Assembly: GCA_965232815.1 (NCBI GenBank)
Contig: OZ247427.1
Location: 2,604,001-2,668,000 of the forward strand
Length of the DNA: 64,000 bases
Source of the DNA: Bin87 sp026710825
GTDB taxonomy: Bacteria; Chloroflexota; Dehalococcoidia; Lucifugimonadales; UBA3495
Reading direction: 5' to 3'
Below the pieces are notes generated by a model. That model saw only the letters and a program-made list of their open reading frames with translations. It made no database searches and was not told the origin of the DNA. Each line of letters starts with the position of its first letter. Position 1 is the first letter of the stretch. This document shows, in pieces, positions 16,636 through 25,384 of the stretch. The position numbers were made by a program, and so were the translations under genes.

Positions 16636-16749
16636 TCTGTCGAAAGGAGTTTCGCATTAGGCTTGTTCCGGAGTGTTAATCCTCGCGAGTCTAGTGTCTT
16701 TGGGGTTCTGCGAACGGAAGGCAGCACTGTAGGATCCCGCGTTTGGAGT
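16604..16749 (-). ncRNA. Candidate small RNA
   Basis: The strong terminator at 16604-16635 has no upstream protein gene. Reading the minus strand, a possible promoter is TTGCGC, 18 nt, TAGGAT (-10 at 16761-16756), which would start a transcript near 16749 and give about 145 nt. The region contains an inverted repeat at 16731-16762 overlapping the promoter. No match to tmRNA, RNase P, SRP or 6S RNA was recognised. Existence rests on the terminator and a moderate promoter only. Confidence 0.25.
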
Positions 16750-16769
16750 TCCGGAATCCTATCAGCCCT

Positions 16770-17400
16770 ACGCCGATGTGCGCAACGCGACAAAAGCCTA
16801 CCGCGCACCCCCTTTCGACACCAATCATCACGGCAACTCCGCTTGACCCACCGCTATTGGCGCCTTCGGGGTAAGGACGGGAATATGTGCTCACCCGCGA
16901 GCATGTTTTGGCAAAGCGGGCACGCGTGAACCGCTGGCTTTGGCGGCAATGTCGGGTGACGGGATTGTCGATCGCGTCGCTCAGCGGAACGTCGGTACGG
17001 CGTGCGTACGGACCAAGACAGCCTTGACACGTCAAGCGCGGGTTCCTAGCCTCCCGTGTGCCTGTTGCCGACCGGGAAGGATCGTCCAAACGGAGCATGT
17101 ATCTCGTCAGACCGATGCGTTTCGATCAGATTGGTAAAGCGCAAGCCCAACGGCTTGACACATACCCCAGGCCTAAACGGGCAAAAGCAGAGATAAAAGT
17201 ATTTGCGTCTTACCATTGGCAACGAATCGCACAACACTTTCTGCAGGTGCGGGTAACTCCGCCGTATGCTGGTCGGTTCTAGGAGTCTTCTCCAGTAGAC
17301 TGTTCGGTTTCCTGCCCATCGACGTCTTCTGCGCTAATATATTTACAGACGGCCTTCGCTTCTTTGGGCTGCGAATCGAATTGAAAGGAACTGACATAAC
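16770..17400. other. Long 5' region of the TPP-enzyme gene
   Basis: Over 600 bp without a convincing gene. It holds a near-palindrome CTTGAC-AC-GTCAAG at 17023-17036. AT content rises before the TPP-enzyme gene (GCTAATATATTTACAGACGG, about 17330-17350), a possible promoter zone. The ribosome-binding site GAAAGGAA lies about 10 nt before the ATG at 17401. No riboswitch was recognised; in particular I see no THI-box core. Confidence 0.4.
17023..17036. promoter_or_regulatory. Candidate operator palindrome
   Basis: CTTGAC and its exact reverse complement GTCAAG separated by two bases, upstream of the TPP-enzyme gene by about 365 bp. The size and symmetry fit a dimeric repressor site, but no regulator gene is adjacent. 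Confidence 0.25.
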
Positions 17401-19089
17401 ATGACCATGCTGAGCGGTGGCGAAACACTGGCCAAATCGTTGGCTCGGGAAGGGGTCGAGGTCGTCTTCGGACTCCCCGGTATTCAGATCTACGGGATAG
17501 TGGCGGGACTCAGGGACGAACCCGACATCCGCATGATAACCACCCGACACGAGCAGGCAGCCACCTACATGGCTGACGGCTATGCGCGAGCTTCGGGCAA
17601 GCCGGGCGTTGCGCTGGTGGTTCCGGGCGTGGGTATCTACAACGCCGCTTCCGGTCTGGCCAACGCATATGCTCGTTCGGCCCCGGTGTTGCTGATCGCC
17701 GGCCAGGTGCCGCGAGCCCAGATTGACCAGGGCATCGGCGCGGTCCACGAAGTGCTCAGTCAAATGGATGTCGTGCGCTCGGTGACCAAATGGCGTCAGC
17801 GTGCCGCCAGGCCGAGGGAAATTCCCTACGCCGTTTCCGAAGCTTTCCGGCAGATGCGCACGGGCCGACCCCGCCCGGTCGTAATCGAGATCCCGCCCGA
17901 TGCTGGCGTTGAGCGCGAGGAGGTCGTGTTGCGCAACCCAGCGCCCGTTTCGCGCATCGTGCCCAACTCCGAACAACTGCAGGAGGCGGCTCGCGTTATC
18001 GCAGGATCCCGACTGCCGTTGATATACGCCGGCGGAGGCGTTGCCCGCTCGGATGCCGAGGCTGCCCTGATCAATCTGGCGGAATCCACCAACATTCCCG
18101 TCGTGACATCCACCGGCGGGAAGGGCACGATACCCGACGGCCACCCGTTGTGCTACGGGTCCTGTTTCAGCCCGCGCGGTGAACGGCAGGAAATGAACCA
18201 ACTATACGACGTCATGGCCTCCGCCGACGTTGTGATCGGCATCGGCGCACGTTTCTCGCTGGGCAATCCGGCCGGTGAGGCGTCCACGCTGATCAACATC
18301 AACATCGACGACACCGAACTGACCAGGATTCAGTCCAATACCATCCCCCTGCACGGCGACGCGAGGGCGACCATCGAGGCTCTCCTTCCACACCTGGAAG
18401 TCGAGCGGGCCGGCAACCGACCCTCGCCGGAACTGGCGGTGGATGCCGCGCGCAGATTGATCGCCTACTATGACATTCAACTCCAGGAACCTCTTTACCC
18501 ATTTCTGGAAGCATTGCGGGAAAGCATTCCGGAGGACGCGATCGTAACCTGGGATGTATCTCAGCTTGGGTTTTATGCTCGAACCCACTGGCAGGTCCGT
18601 CATCCCAAAACGTACATCGACTCGGGATATCAGTTCAATCTGGGCTACGCTTTTCCGACTGCCCTGGGCGCCAAGGTCGCGCAGCCCGACCGGTCGGTGG
18701 TGTGTATCGCCGGAGATGGCGGGTTCATGTTCAACGCCTCGGAACTTGCCACCGCCGTGAAATATGGCATCAACGTGGTGACCGTTATATTGAGAAACGA
18801 CTCTTTCGGGAACGTCGCTCGCGACTTGGAGGACGTGTTCTCCGGCACCTACGAGACGGATCTGCACAATCCAGACTTCGTCAAGTTCGCCGAGTCCTTC
18901 GGCGCGGTGGCGATGCGCGCGGAATCCCCGCTGGATATAACGGAGTTGCTGCCGGAGGCGCTGGCACTACAGCGGCCGGTGCTGATCGATGTGCCGTTTG
19001 CCGACATGCCCATGCCCGTGGCCCCGCAGGTGGCGCCCCTTTACGCCCTGCCGTGGACGCAACCGCAGGAAGGGCTCATCCCCAGCTGA
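17401..19089 (+). CDS. Thiamine-diphosphate-dependent enzyme, acetolactate synthase-like
   Basis: 562-residue ThDP enzyme in the acetolactate synthase / glyoxylate carboligase / oxalyl-CoA decarboxylase superfamily. Domain order: N-terminal PYR domain with GVEVVFGLPG and the catalytic Glu in TRHEQAATYMADGYAR (about residue 48); central nucleotide-binding-like domain (about 190-330, RLPLIYAGGGVARSDAE); C-terminal PP domain with the GDGGFMFNASELATAVKYGINVVTVILRNDSFG ThDP/Mg motif near residue 440. There is no small regulatory subunit gene beside it, unlike biosynthetic IlvBH, so a catabolic 2-oxoacid decarboxylase or carboligase is as likely. The exact reaction is not decidable from sequence. 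Confidence 0.85.
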   Translation: MTMLSGGETLAKSLAREGVEVVFGLPGIQIYGIVAGLRDEPDIRMITTRHEQAATYMADGYARASGKPGVALVVPGVGIYNAASGLANAYARSAPVLLIAGQVPRAQIDQGIGAVHEVLSQMDVVRSVTKWRQRAARPREIPYAVSEAFRQMRTGRPRPVVIEIPPDAGVEREEVVLRNPAPVSRIVPNSEQLQEAARVIAGSRLPLIYAGGGVARSDAEAALINLAESTNIPVVTSTGGKGTIPDGHPLCYGSCFSPRGERQEMNQLYDVMASADVVIGIGARFSLGNPAGEASTLININIDDTELTRIQSNTIPLHGDARATIEALLPHLEVERAGNRPSPELAVDAARRLIAYYDIQLQEPLYPFLEALRESIPEDAIVTWDVSQLGFYARTHWQVRHPKTYIDSGYQFNLGYAFPTALGAKVAQPDRSVVCIAGDGGFMFNASELATAVKYGINVVTVILRNDSFGNVARDLEDVFSGTYETDLHNPDFVKFAESFGAVAMRAESPLDITELLPEALALQRPVLIDVPFADMPMPVAPQVAPLYALPWTQPQEGLIPS

Positions 19090-20165
19090 CAACGCTCCCG
19101 CCGCCATCACCCCGCAGACCCTGCGCGTCCTGCTGATGTGGATCTCGCTGCATTTGGTGGCGCCCGAGATCCGGTCGCACCATACATAATCCCTCAACCA
19201 CGGGTGTGCATGCACAGGTATGGACGCCCGGGCGGGACCGGGACTACTCGCTGCCCGCATGCACGCGTGCCGACAGGCTCCCGGCGAAACCCAGCCGGGA
19301 GGATCGTGTCCCACCAATTCGGATGTCACCTGGCCCGGAAATAAGCAAAACCGCATCGGATAAACGGCAACACCTGGCGAACGTGGGCAACGTACGTCTG
19401 ACTGGCCGAATGCGACGTTGGTTAGCATGGTGGGGCATGGCTGAAGACTCAAACGCCATTGGGTTCGCAGGTGGCGAAGTCGCGGTTACGGCGGCCGAGT
19501 GCGATTCTCGTTCAGTTGGCAGCATCGGTATCAAGTCCAGCCCGGATGTGTGCTGTGGGATGCTTGCGCTTATCTCTGCGTCGATACGTTGAGCCTGAGC
19601 CTGCGATGGCAGTGTGTGGTTGGCTAACTGGTACTCACCAGGGTGCTCGCGCGGTACCGGTCATCATCTGCCAGTTTGAACGAGATCCGGGAGCAGTGCG
19701 CGCACGGGCGTGATACTCCGGTGAGGTGCGCCTTGGGATGGGCATCTGGGGAACCTCACCAACGATCACGGGCCGTCAAACTGCGCATCACGGGACCTTT
19801 CTTCGGATCACGTTCCTAATCCGATAGTCGTCGCGGTACCCTCCCGAACGCGCGACCCGGCTACCAATGATTGCGCCAGCCAACGGTGCCAGTCCCTCCA
19901 GGATCAGCGCTTTGGCTGGCAGAACAGCGGTCTTGTTCCGGGCGGTACAGACGTTTGAGAGACCGGCGGAAACTGAACGCGGGCAAGCGGATTGACCGAT
20001 GCAGCAACGTGCACAATTTGCACCATCATTCACATTCCCAATAGGCCACTGCTGATGAGGATCAGAAAGCAGCGACGCGCTTCGGCTGGCGTGCCCTAAG
20101 TTGCGGGCGCACCGGAAATGGCGCAACCCGCGGAGCCAAACATACTGCCAACGGAACCATAACAA
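19090..20165. other. Gene-free stretch of about 1.1 kb
   Basis: No convincing coding frame. A minus-strand frame near 19788-19910 (GLAPLAGAIIGSRVARSGGYRDDYRIRNV) has some protein-like character but continues into an unlikely Cys-rich text, so it may be a relic. No RNA gene, repeat array or mobile-element terminus was recognised. Confidence 0.35.
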
Positions 20166-22171
20166 ATGCTGCAAGTAACGGACGAACTGCGAGCAGTCGA
20201 GGAAATCCTCCTGCTGATCCTAGACAAGGGTAACGGCGAAATTCGCCACCGGTTCCCCCCGCAGTCCCGGGCAGTGGTTTTCGCCGGCGCGGCGCTCACG
20301 GATCTCGCGCTGGAACTCCGCATCGACACCAACGCGGATCAACTCATTGTCACCGACGCGACCCCGTTGGGAAGTGCCCTGCTCGACCCCATCCTGGCAG
20401 ACATCACCCAATCCAGTGAAAGCCCGCGCGACACCGCCTTTTGGATTTCACAACTGGCGAGGCAGAGCGATCGGATCCGGGAGCAGGCACTAACACGGTT
20501 GATCGAGCGTGGTTACCTGGAAGCCGACACCGGCGGGCAGGTCTATCTTTCCCCGGGGTTTCCCGTATCCGCTGTTACACGAGCCCGGATGGAAGGACCA
20601 CTGAGGACGTGCAACTCCGCATCATGCGGACCCTTTTCAGCGACGACATTCCTGACCCCAGAGACATCGTCATCATGAGCCTCGCCGCAGCCTCAGGGGT
20701 ATTCGAGAGCATCCTGTCCCCAGACGAACTGGCCCAGGTCCAGGGACGGATCGACCTGATCTGCCAGATGGACCTGATTGGCCGGGAGGTCGCAGCCGCA
20801 ATCCGCCAGGTCGAAACCCTGCCGCCACCGGCGCCGGCACGCCCCACTGACGAGATTCCCCAGGCGGCCGGGTTGCCGCTGCTGGGCAACGTCGTCGGTA
20901 TGGCGGGAGACGTTCGAGCCTTCCTGTTGCGGGAATACCGGCAGCACGGGCCGATCTTCAGGATTAAGGCTTTGCATCACAGGTGGTTCGCTCGCGTTGG
21001 CCCTGAGGCCAACGTCTTTGCGATGCAGATCTCGCCCACGCATTTCCGGTCCTGGGAACCCTACCACGAGTTCAGCGCCGCGCTGGGAGCCCACCGCGTT
21101 CCTTACCATGGACGGGCCGGAGCATCTGCGTATGCGTCGGCTGCTGGTCAAAGGCTATTCCCCGAGGACGTTAGAGTCCAATCTCGACCTGGTTCACGAC
21201 ATTACTCTGTGTGCAATCGACGAATGGACACCGGGTCAGTCCATAGGGATTCAGCACACCATGCAGCAGATAATCACCGAACAGATCGGTATGTTCTGCA
21301 GCGGCCTGTCATCCAAAGAATACCTCGACGACCTGATCTATTTCCTCGCGATGGTAATCCAGATTAACGTGACGAAACGCCTGCCCAAGGCGATGGAGCG
21401 TTTGCCCAAATACCGCAGGGCCGAAGGGAGAGTCAAGGAGCTCTACGATCGAATTATGGCGGCTCATCAGGGCGAGAGGCGACCGGACCAACCGCTGGAC
21501 TTTGTCGATGAACTGCTGGAAGCGAGCCGGACGGATCCCCAGTTCCTGCCGGAGACGGACCTGTTTGCGAACGTTCTCGCTCCCTATCTGGTGGGCATGG
21601 ACACATCCGCCAGCGTTTGCGCGTTCATGCTCTACGCCCTCCTCAAGCATCCCGAGATACTGGAGCAGATGCGAGCGGAGGTGGACGAGATGTATGAGGA
21701 TGGGCCGCCCACTCCGGAAGGATTGCGCAAGCTGGACGTTACCCGCCGGGTCGCCCTGGAGACGATGCGGATGTATCCGGTCGTCCCCGCGCTCACGCGT
21801 ACCGTGGCGAACTCGTTCGAGTTTGAGGGATACCGGGTTCCGCCGGCTCCCAGGTTATGCTGGGCACCACGGTTGGGCACCACCTGCCGGAGTACTTCCC
21901 CGATCCCGACCGCTTCGATATTGAGCGCTATTCGAGAGACCGGACGGAGCACCTGCAGCCGGGCGCGTTCGCTCCCTTCGGCGTGGACCGCCACCGCTGC
22001 ATCGGCAGCAGCCTGGGGGAATTGCAGATCGCCCTAACCCTGGCGACCATCGTCCGCGAGGCCGACCTGGAGCTGGAGCGGCCGGAGCGTCCACTGAAGA
22101 TCAAGCGATCGCCGGCGACCCACCCTGATGAGTCGGTGCGGATGCGCCTGGTGCGTCGCCGAACCCACTGA
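20166..22171 (+). pseudogene. GPP34-cytochrome P450 fusion gene, frameshifted
   Basis: One protein spread over four reading-frame segments. It begins with a GPP34 (GOLPH3/Vps74-like) domain: EEILLLILDKGNGEI and FAGAALTDLALELRID, ending IPDPRDIVIMSLAAASGVFESIL to about 20815. In the same frame it passes through a Pro-rich linker (PPPAPARPTDEIP) into a P450: AAGLPLLGNVVGM, YRQHGPIFRI, GPEHLRMRRLLVKGYSP, I helix VGMDTSA, the ExxR motif ETMR, and haem motif FGVDRHRCIG near 22010. Shifts lie near 20600, 21095 and 21850, all removable by single-base changes, with no nonsense codons otherwise. So it is a recent pseudogene or a sequencing artefact. GPP34 binds phosphoinositide in eukaryotes; its bacterial role is uncertain. 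Confidence 0.8.
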
Positions 22172-22229
22172 CTCCTGCAGCGGAGCGAACCGGTAGCCGG
22201 ACCCGGCCGGACCGAAGCGAAGGAACCCG

Positions 22230-23303
22230 ATGGACTCGGACCCAGTCCCTCTGATCACCGAGGCTGAACAGATAACCGCCCAGTGGATCCAACAGGCGCT
22301 GTTCGCCGGCGGATCGTCAGCCACGCGGGAGATTGCCGCAGTGGAGGTCCAGCAACTGTCCGACGTCGCCAACGCCCTGGGCAACCTCTATCGCTGTCGT
22401 CTCATTGACGGGGACGGCACGGCGGCCGAGCCTACTTCCGTCATCGTCAAGCTGCCCAGTTCCGATGCCATGGCATTCCGGTTCAGCAGGTGGCTGTCGC
22501 TGCACCGCCGGGAGTATGTTGTTCTACCGGGACATAGCGCCGCTCGGTTACGTGCAGGCTCCCACCCTGTTCCACGGCGTTTACGACCCTGACAGCAACC
22601 GCTTGGTCCTGGTGCTGGAAGACCTGGGACATATGCGGGCGATTCCGCAAAGTGTCGGCGTTGACGCGGCGCAGGCACGCCGGGCCATCCAACAAATCGC
22701 CGGATTGCAGGGGCGTTTCTGGGAGGCTGCCGATGAGCCTGCCCTGTCGGCCTGCGGAGAATTCCTGACACCAGACAACGCCGCATCATGCAGACGGTTT
22801 ACATGCTGACCCTCCCGGCGGCGTTTGACCGCTTCGGTAACCTTTTCACCGCCCTTTCCGCCGGTCCAAAGACCGTGGTACACGGCGACTTTCGGGCCGA
22901 CAACATGTTGATCGACGAGGGGGAAGAGGACGGCGCGGCCCTCATCGACTGGCAGGGGTTCGGCATTAGGTGCGGCATGTACGACGTGGCCTTCTTTCTC
23001 GGAACCAGCGTCACCAGCGACGTCCGTCGCCGCATCGAGCGCGACGTCCTGGAAGACTACCACGACATCGTCTGCCGCGCGGGAGCGCAGAACTACACAG
23101 CCGAAGATTGTTGGCGGAGCTACCGGCAAAATGTTCTCGGCACCCTCATGCCCATGGTCATCGGATGCGGCGCGATGGACATGAGCGACCCGGCGCTGGT
23201 GAGCCAAACGCGGGAACTGCTGAGCCGTGTGCTGACCGCCATCGATGATTTGGATTCATGGGAGTTCATGCCTCCTCGCGAGTCTTTCCTGGCGCAGGGA
23301 TGA
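22230..23303 (+). pseudogene. APH/EcKinase-like phosphotransferase, frameshifted
   Basis: Aminoglycoside-phosphotransferase-fold kinase of about 357 residues in three frame segments. The first encodes ITEAEQITAQWIQQAL and VIVKLPSSDAMAFRFSRW (ATP-lobe Lys). After a shift near 22517 comes FYRDIAPLG and LVLVLEDLGHM (hinge). After a shift near 22780 come the catalytic loop VVHGDFRADNMLID and ALIDWQGFG metal motif. The EDLGH text and HGDxRxDNM loop fit ecdysteroid-kinase-like or CHK-type members, which phosphorylate small alcohols. It follows the P450 by 58 bp and precedes the efflux pump on the same strand, suggesting one detoxification or biosynthetic unit. Confidence 0.75.
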
Positions 23304-23383
23304 GGCTTTGCCACGCTGTCGCGGTGGGCATACCCGACCTACCGGCTGGCCCTCCGGTTGCTGCCCCGCCGGAAGCGCGCCGG

Positions 23384-25090
23384 ATGAGCAGCCGCGGAGG
23401 GCGCGCAGACGGCTCTCGGGACGGCCTGGCCGCGATGGACGAGGGCCCCGAGGCGGGCGCCGGGCGAACCGGCGATGCCGGTACGGCGCCGGAAGGGAAC
23501 TCCGCGCCGCCGCCGCGCCGACAGGTTACGCTGTCGCTGGTGTGCGTGGGGTTGGCCATGTTTCTGGCCGCGCTCAGCCAGACCGTGGTCGCCAGCATCA
23601 TGGCCCCAATCGTCGCCGACCTGGGCGGATTCGACCGTTACACCTGGCCGTCGACGTCTTACCTGGTGGCGGCCACCGTGGCATACCCAATCGTGGGCCG
23701 GCTCAGCGACATCTACGGCCGCCGGGCGTTCCTCATCGCGGGCATCGCGATTTTCATCGTCGGCTCGGCGCTGGTGGGAGTCAGCGCGTCCATGAATCAG
23801 GTCATCGGTTTCCGCCTGGTGCAGGGCATCGGCGGGGGCATGATAATGACGTGCAGTTACGTGTCACTCGCAGACTTGTTTCGGCCCGAAGACCGGGGCA
23901 AGTTTATTGGCGTCCTGGGCGCGCTGTACGCGGTCGCGACCGTGGTGGGGCCGATCATGGGCGTGTTCGTCGCCGACGGGCTCTCCTGGCACTGGGTGTT
24001 CCTGTTCATCGCGCTGGCGGGCGTGCCAACGCTGGCGCTGACGATGCGGATTTATCCAAGGCCGAACTCGCAATCCGGGCGGCGGGAACTGGACTATCCG
24101 GGCATGGCGGCGTTGGTATTGGCAGTGGCGCCGGTGGCGTTGGCGCTGTCGTCGATCGGAGTCTTGTACCCATGGAATGCGCCACAGAGCATCGGCCTGC
24201 TGGCTTTCGGATTGGCGATGGCGGCGCTCTTCCTGGCGATCGAGTCCAGGTCCGGGTCGCCGATCATGCCCCTCGGGATATACCGGAATCGGACGGTGGC
24301 CGTGGCTGTGATAGTGACGCTGATGACCAGTGTCAGTCTGCATGGGTTCGTCCTGTTCCTGCCCCTGTACTTCCAGGTGGCCCTGGGAGTTTCCGTTACC
24401 CAGGCCGGCACGATGCTGGGGCCGATGCTGTTGGGGATGGTGGTGGGAGCGATCCTGGCCGGTCAACTGCTCTCCCGGGCCGGCGGCCACTACCGGATCC
24501 AGTTGCTGGTGAGTACCACGCTGATGGCGGCGGGAATGTACCTGTTTTCCACCCTGAGCGCCGGGTGGGGTTTCGCCCGAAGCAGCCCGATTCTCTATAG
24601 CCAGATATTTCTCATAATCACGGCGCTGGGGTTTGGCGGAGTCGTGGCGATCCTCTCTGTGGCGGTGCAGAACGCAGTCCCATTCCGGAACGTTGGGGTT
24701 GCGACGGCCACGCTGCAATTCTGCCGCTCCTTGGGTGGTATGATTGGCTTGGCCGCAACGGGCGTTGTGATGGTGCAGAGCTTCCGCTCCGGTGCGGGGG
24801 CGGTCGTTCCCGATAACGTCAGAACAACCCTCCCGGAAGGGCTGCTAGATTCGATAAAGCAAGATCCCCAGGCGCTGCTGGATCCCGACACGGCCCAGGT
24901 GTTGAAGGAAACGGTGGCCGAGGCCGGCGCCGGCAATCCTGCGTTGGCGGACAGCCTGCTGAACTCGCTCAGCCTTGCTCTTATGGATGCGCTGAGCGAC
25001 GTGTTCACGGTGCTGTGGGTAGCGGTGGCCCTCTCGTGCGTCGTTGCGCTGTTCCTGCGCGTGCGGCCCGACGCCGACAACCATACATAA
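23384..25090 (+). CDS. MFS efflux transporter, DHA2 (14-TM) family
   Basis: Drug/proton antiporter of 568 residues in the EmrB/QacA group. After a charged cytosolic N-terminus it has about 14 hydrophobic helices. Family motifs: motif C-like and A-like text in TVVASIMAPIVADLGG, then GRLSDIYGRRAFLIAG (motif A) near residue 100, QGIGGGMIMTCSYVSLADLF, and GPIMGVFVADGLSWHWVFLFI (motif C). The ATG at 23384 follows GGAAG by 8 nt; an ATG at 23435 is a good alternative because residues before it look unstructured. The gene is intact while its two upstream neighbours are frameshifted. Substrate unknown. Confidence 0.88.
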   Translation: MSSRGGRADGSRDGLAAMDEGPEAGAGRTGDAGTAPEGNSAPPPRRQVTLSLVCVGLAMFLAALSQTVVASIMAPIVADLGGFDRYTWPSTSYLVAATVAYPIVGRLSDIYGRRAFLIAGIAIFIVGSALVGVSASMNQVIGFRLVQGIGGGMIMTCSYVSLADLFRPEDRGKFIGVLGALYAVATVVGPIMGVFVADGLSWHWVFLFIALAGVPTLALTMRIYPRPNSQSGRRELDYPGMAALVLAVAPVALALSSIGVLYPWNAPQSIGLLAFGLAMAALFLAIESRSGSPIMPLGIYRNRTVAVAVIVTLMTSVSLHGFVLFLPLYFQVALGVSVTQAGTMLGPMLLGMVVGAILAGQLLSRAGGHYRIQLLVSTTLMAAGMYLFSTLSAGWGFARSSPILYSQIFLIITALGFGGVVAILSVAVQNAVPFRNVGVATATLQFCRSLGGMIGLAATGVVMVQSFRSGAGAVVPDNVRTTLPEGLLDSIKQDPQALLDPDTAQVLKETVAEAGAGNPALADSLLNSLSLALMDALSDVFTVLWVAVALSCVVALFLRVRPDADNHT

Positions 25091-25384
25091 CCCTGGCGGT
25101 TTCGCAGATAGCATCCAACGTCCCCCTATCTGGTGGATTCAGGCAACGAGCGGCATCACGATTATTTCCGTGTACGGCTCCTGCCAAAGCAAATTTGCGG
25201 ATGACGCAATCCTCGTCTGCGACGACGCCCTGCAGCATTGAGGTCGCACGAAAACTCTGCTGAAACCGGGTCCAGAGTGTTGGCGTTTATACCAAATCGT
25301 CGGAATTCTGCCCTGACTTTCACTTTGGGAATTCGTTGGTCGTCTGTTAGTTTTCGTCACTAATCCAGACGTGAGGCGATTCCC

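Noticed and set aside
16691..17098. Minus-strand frame of 135 residues
   Set aside because: Composition is Arg/Ser/Cys-rich without structure, there is no ribosome-binding site, and it lies over the candidate small RNA.
16393..17400. Riboswitch upstream of the TPP-enzyme gene
   Set aside because: I searched by eye for the THI-box core (CUGAGA and the ACCUGAUCUGG-type motif) and did not find it.
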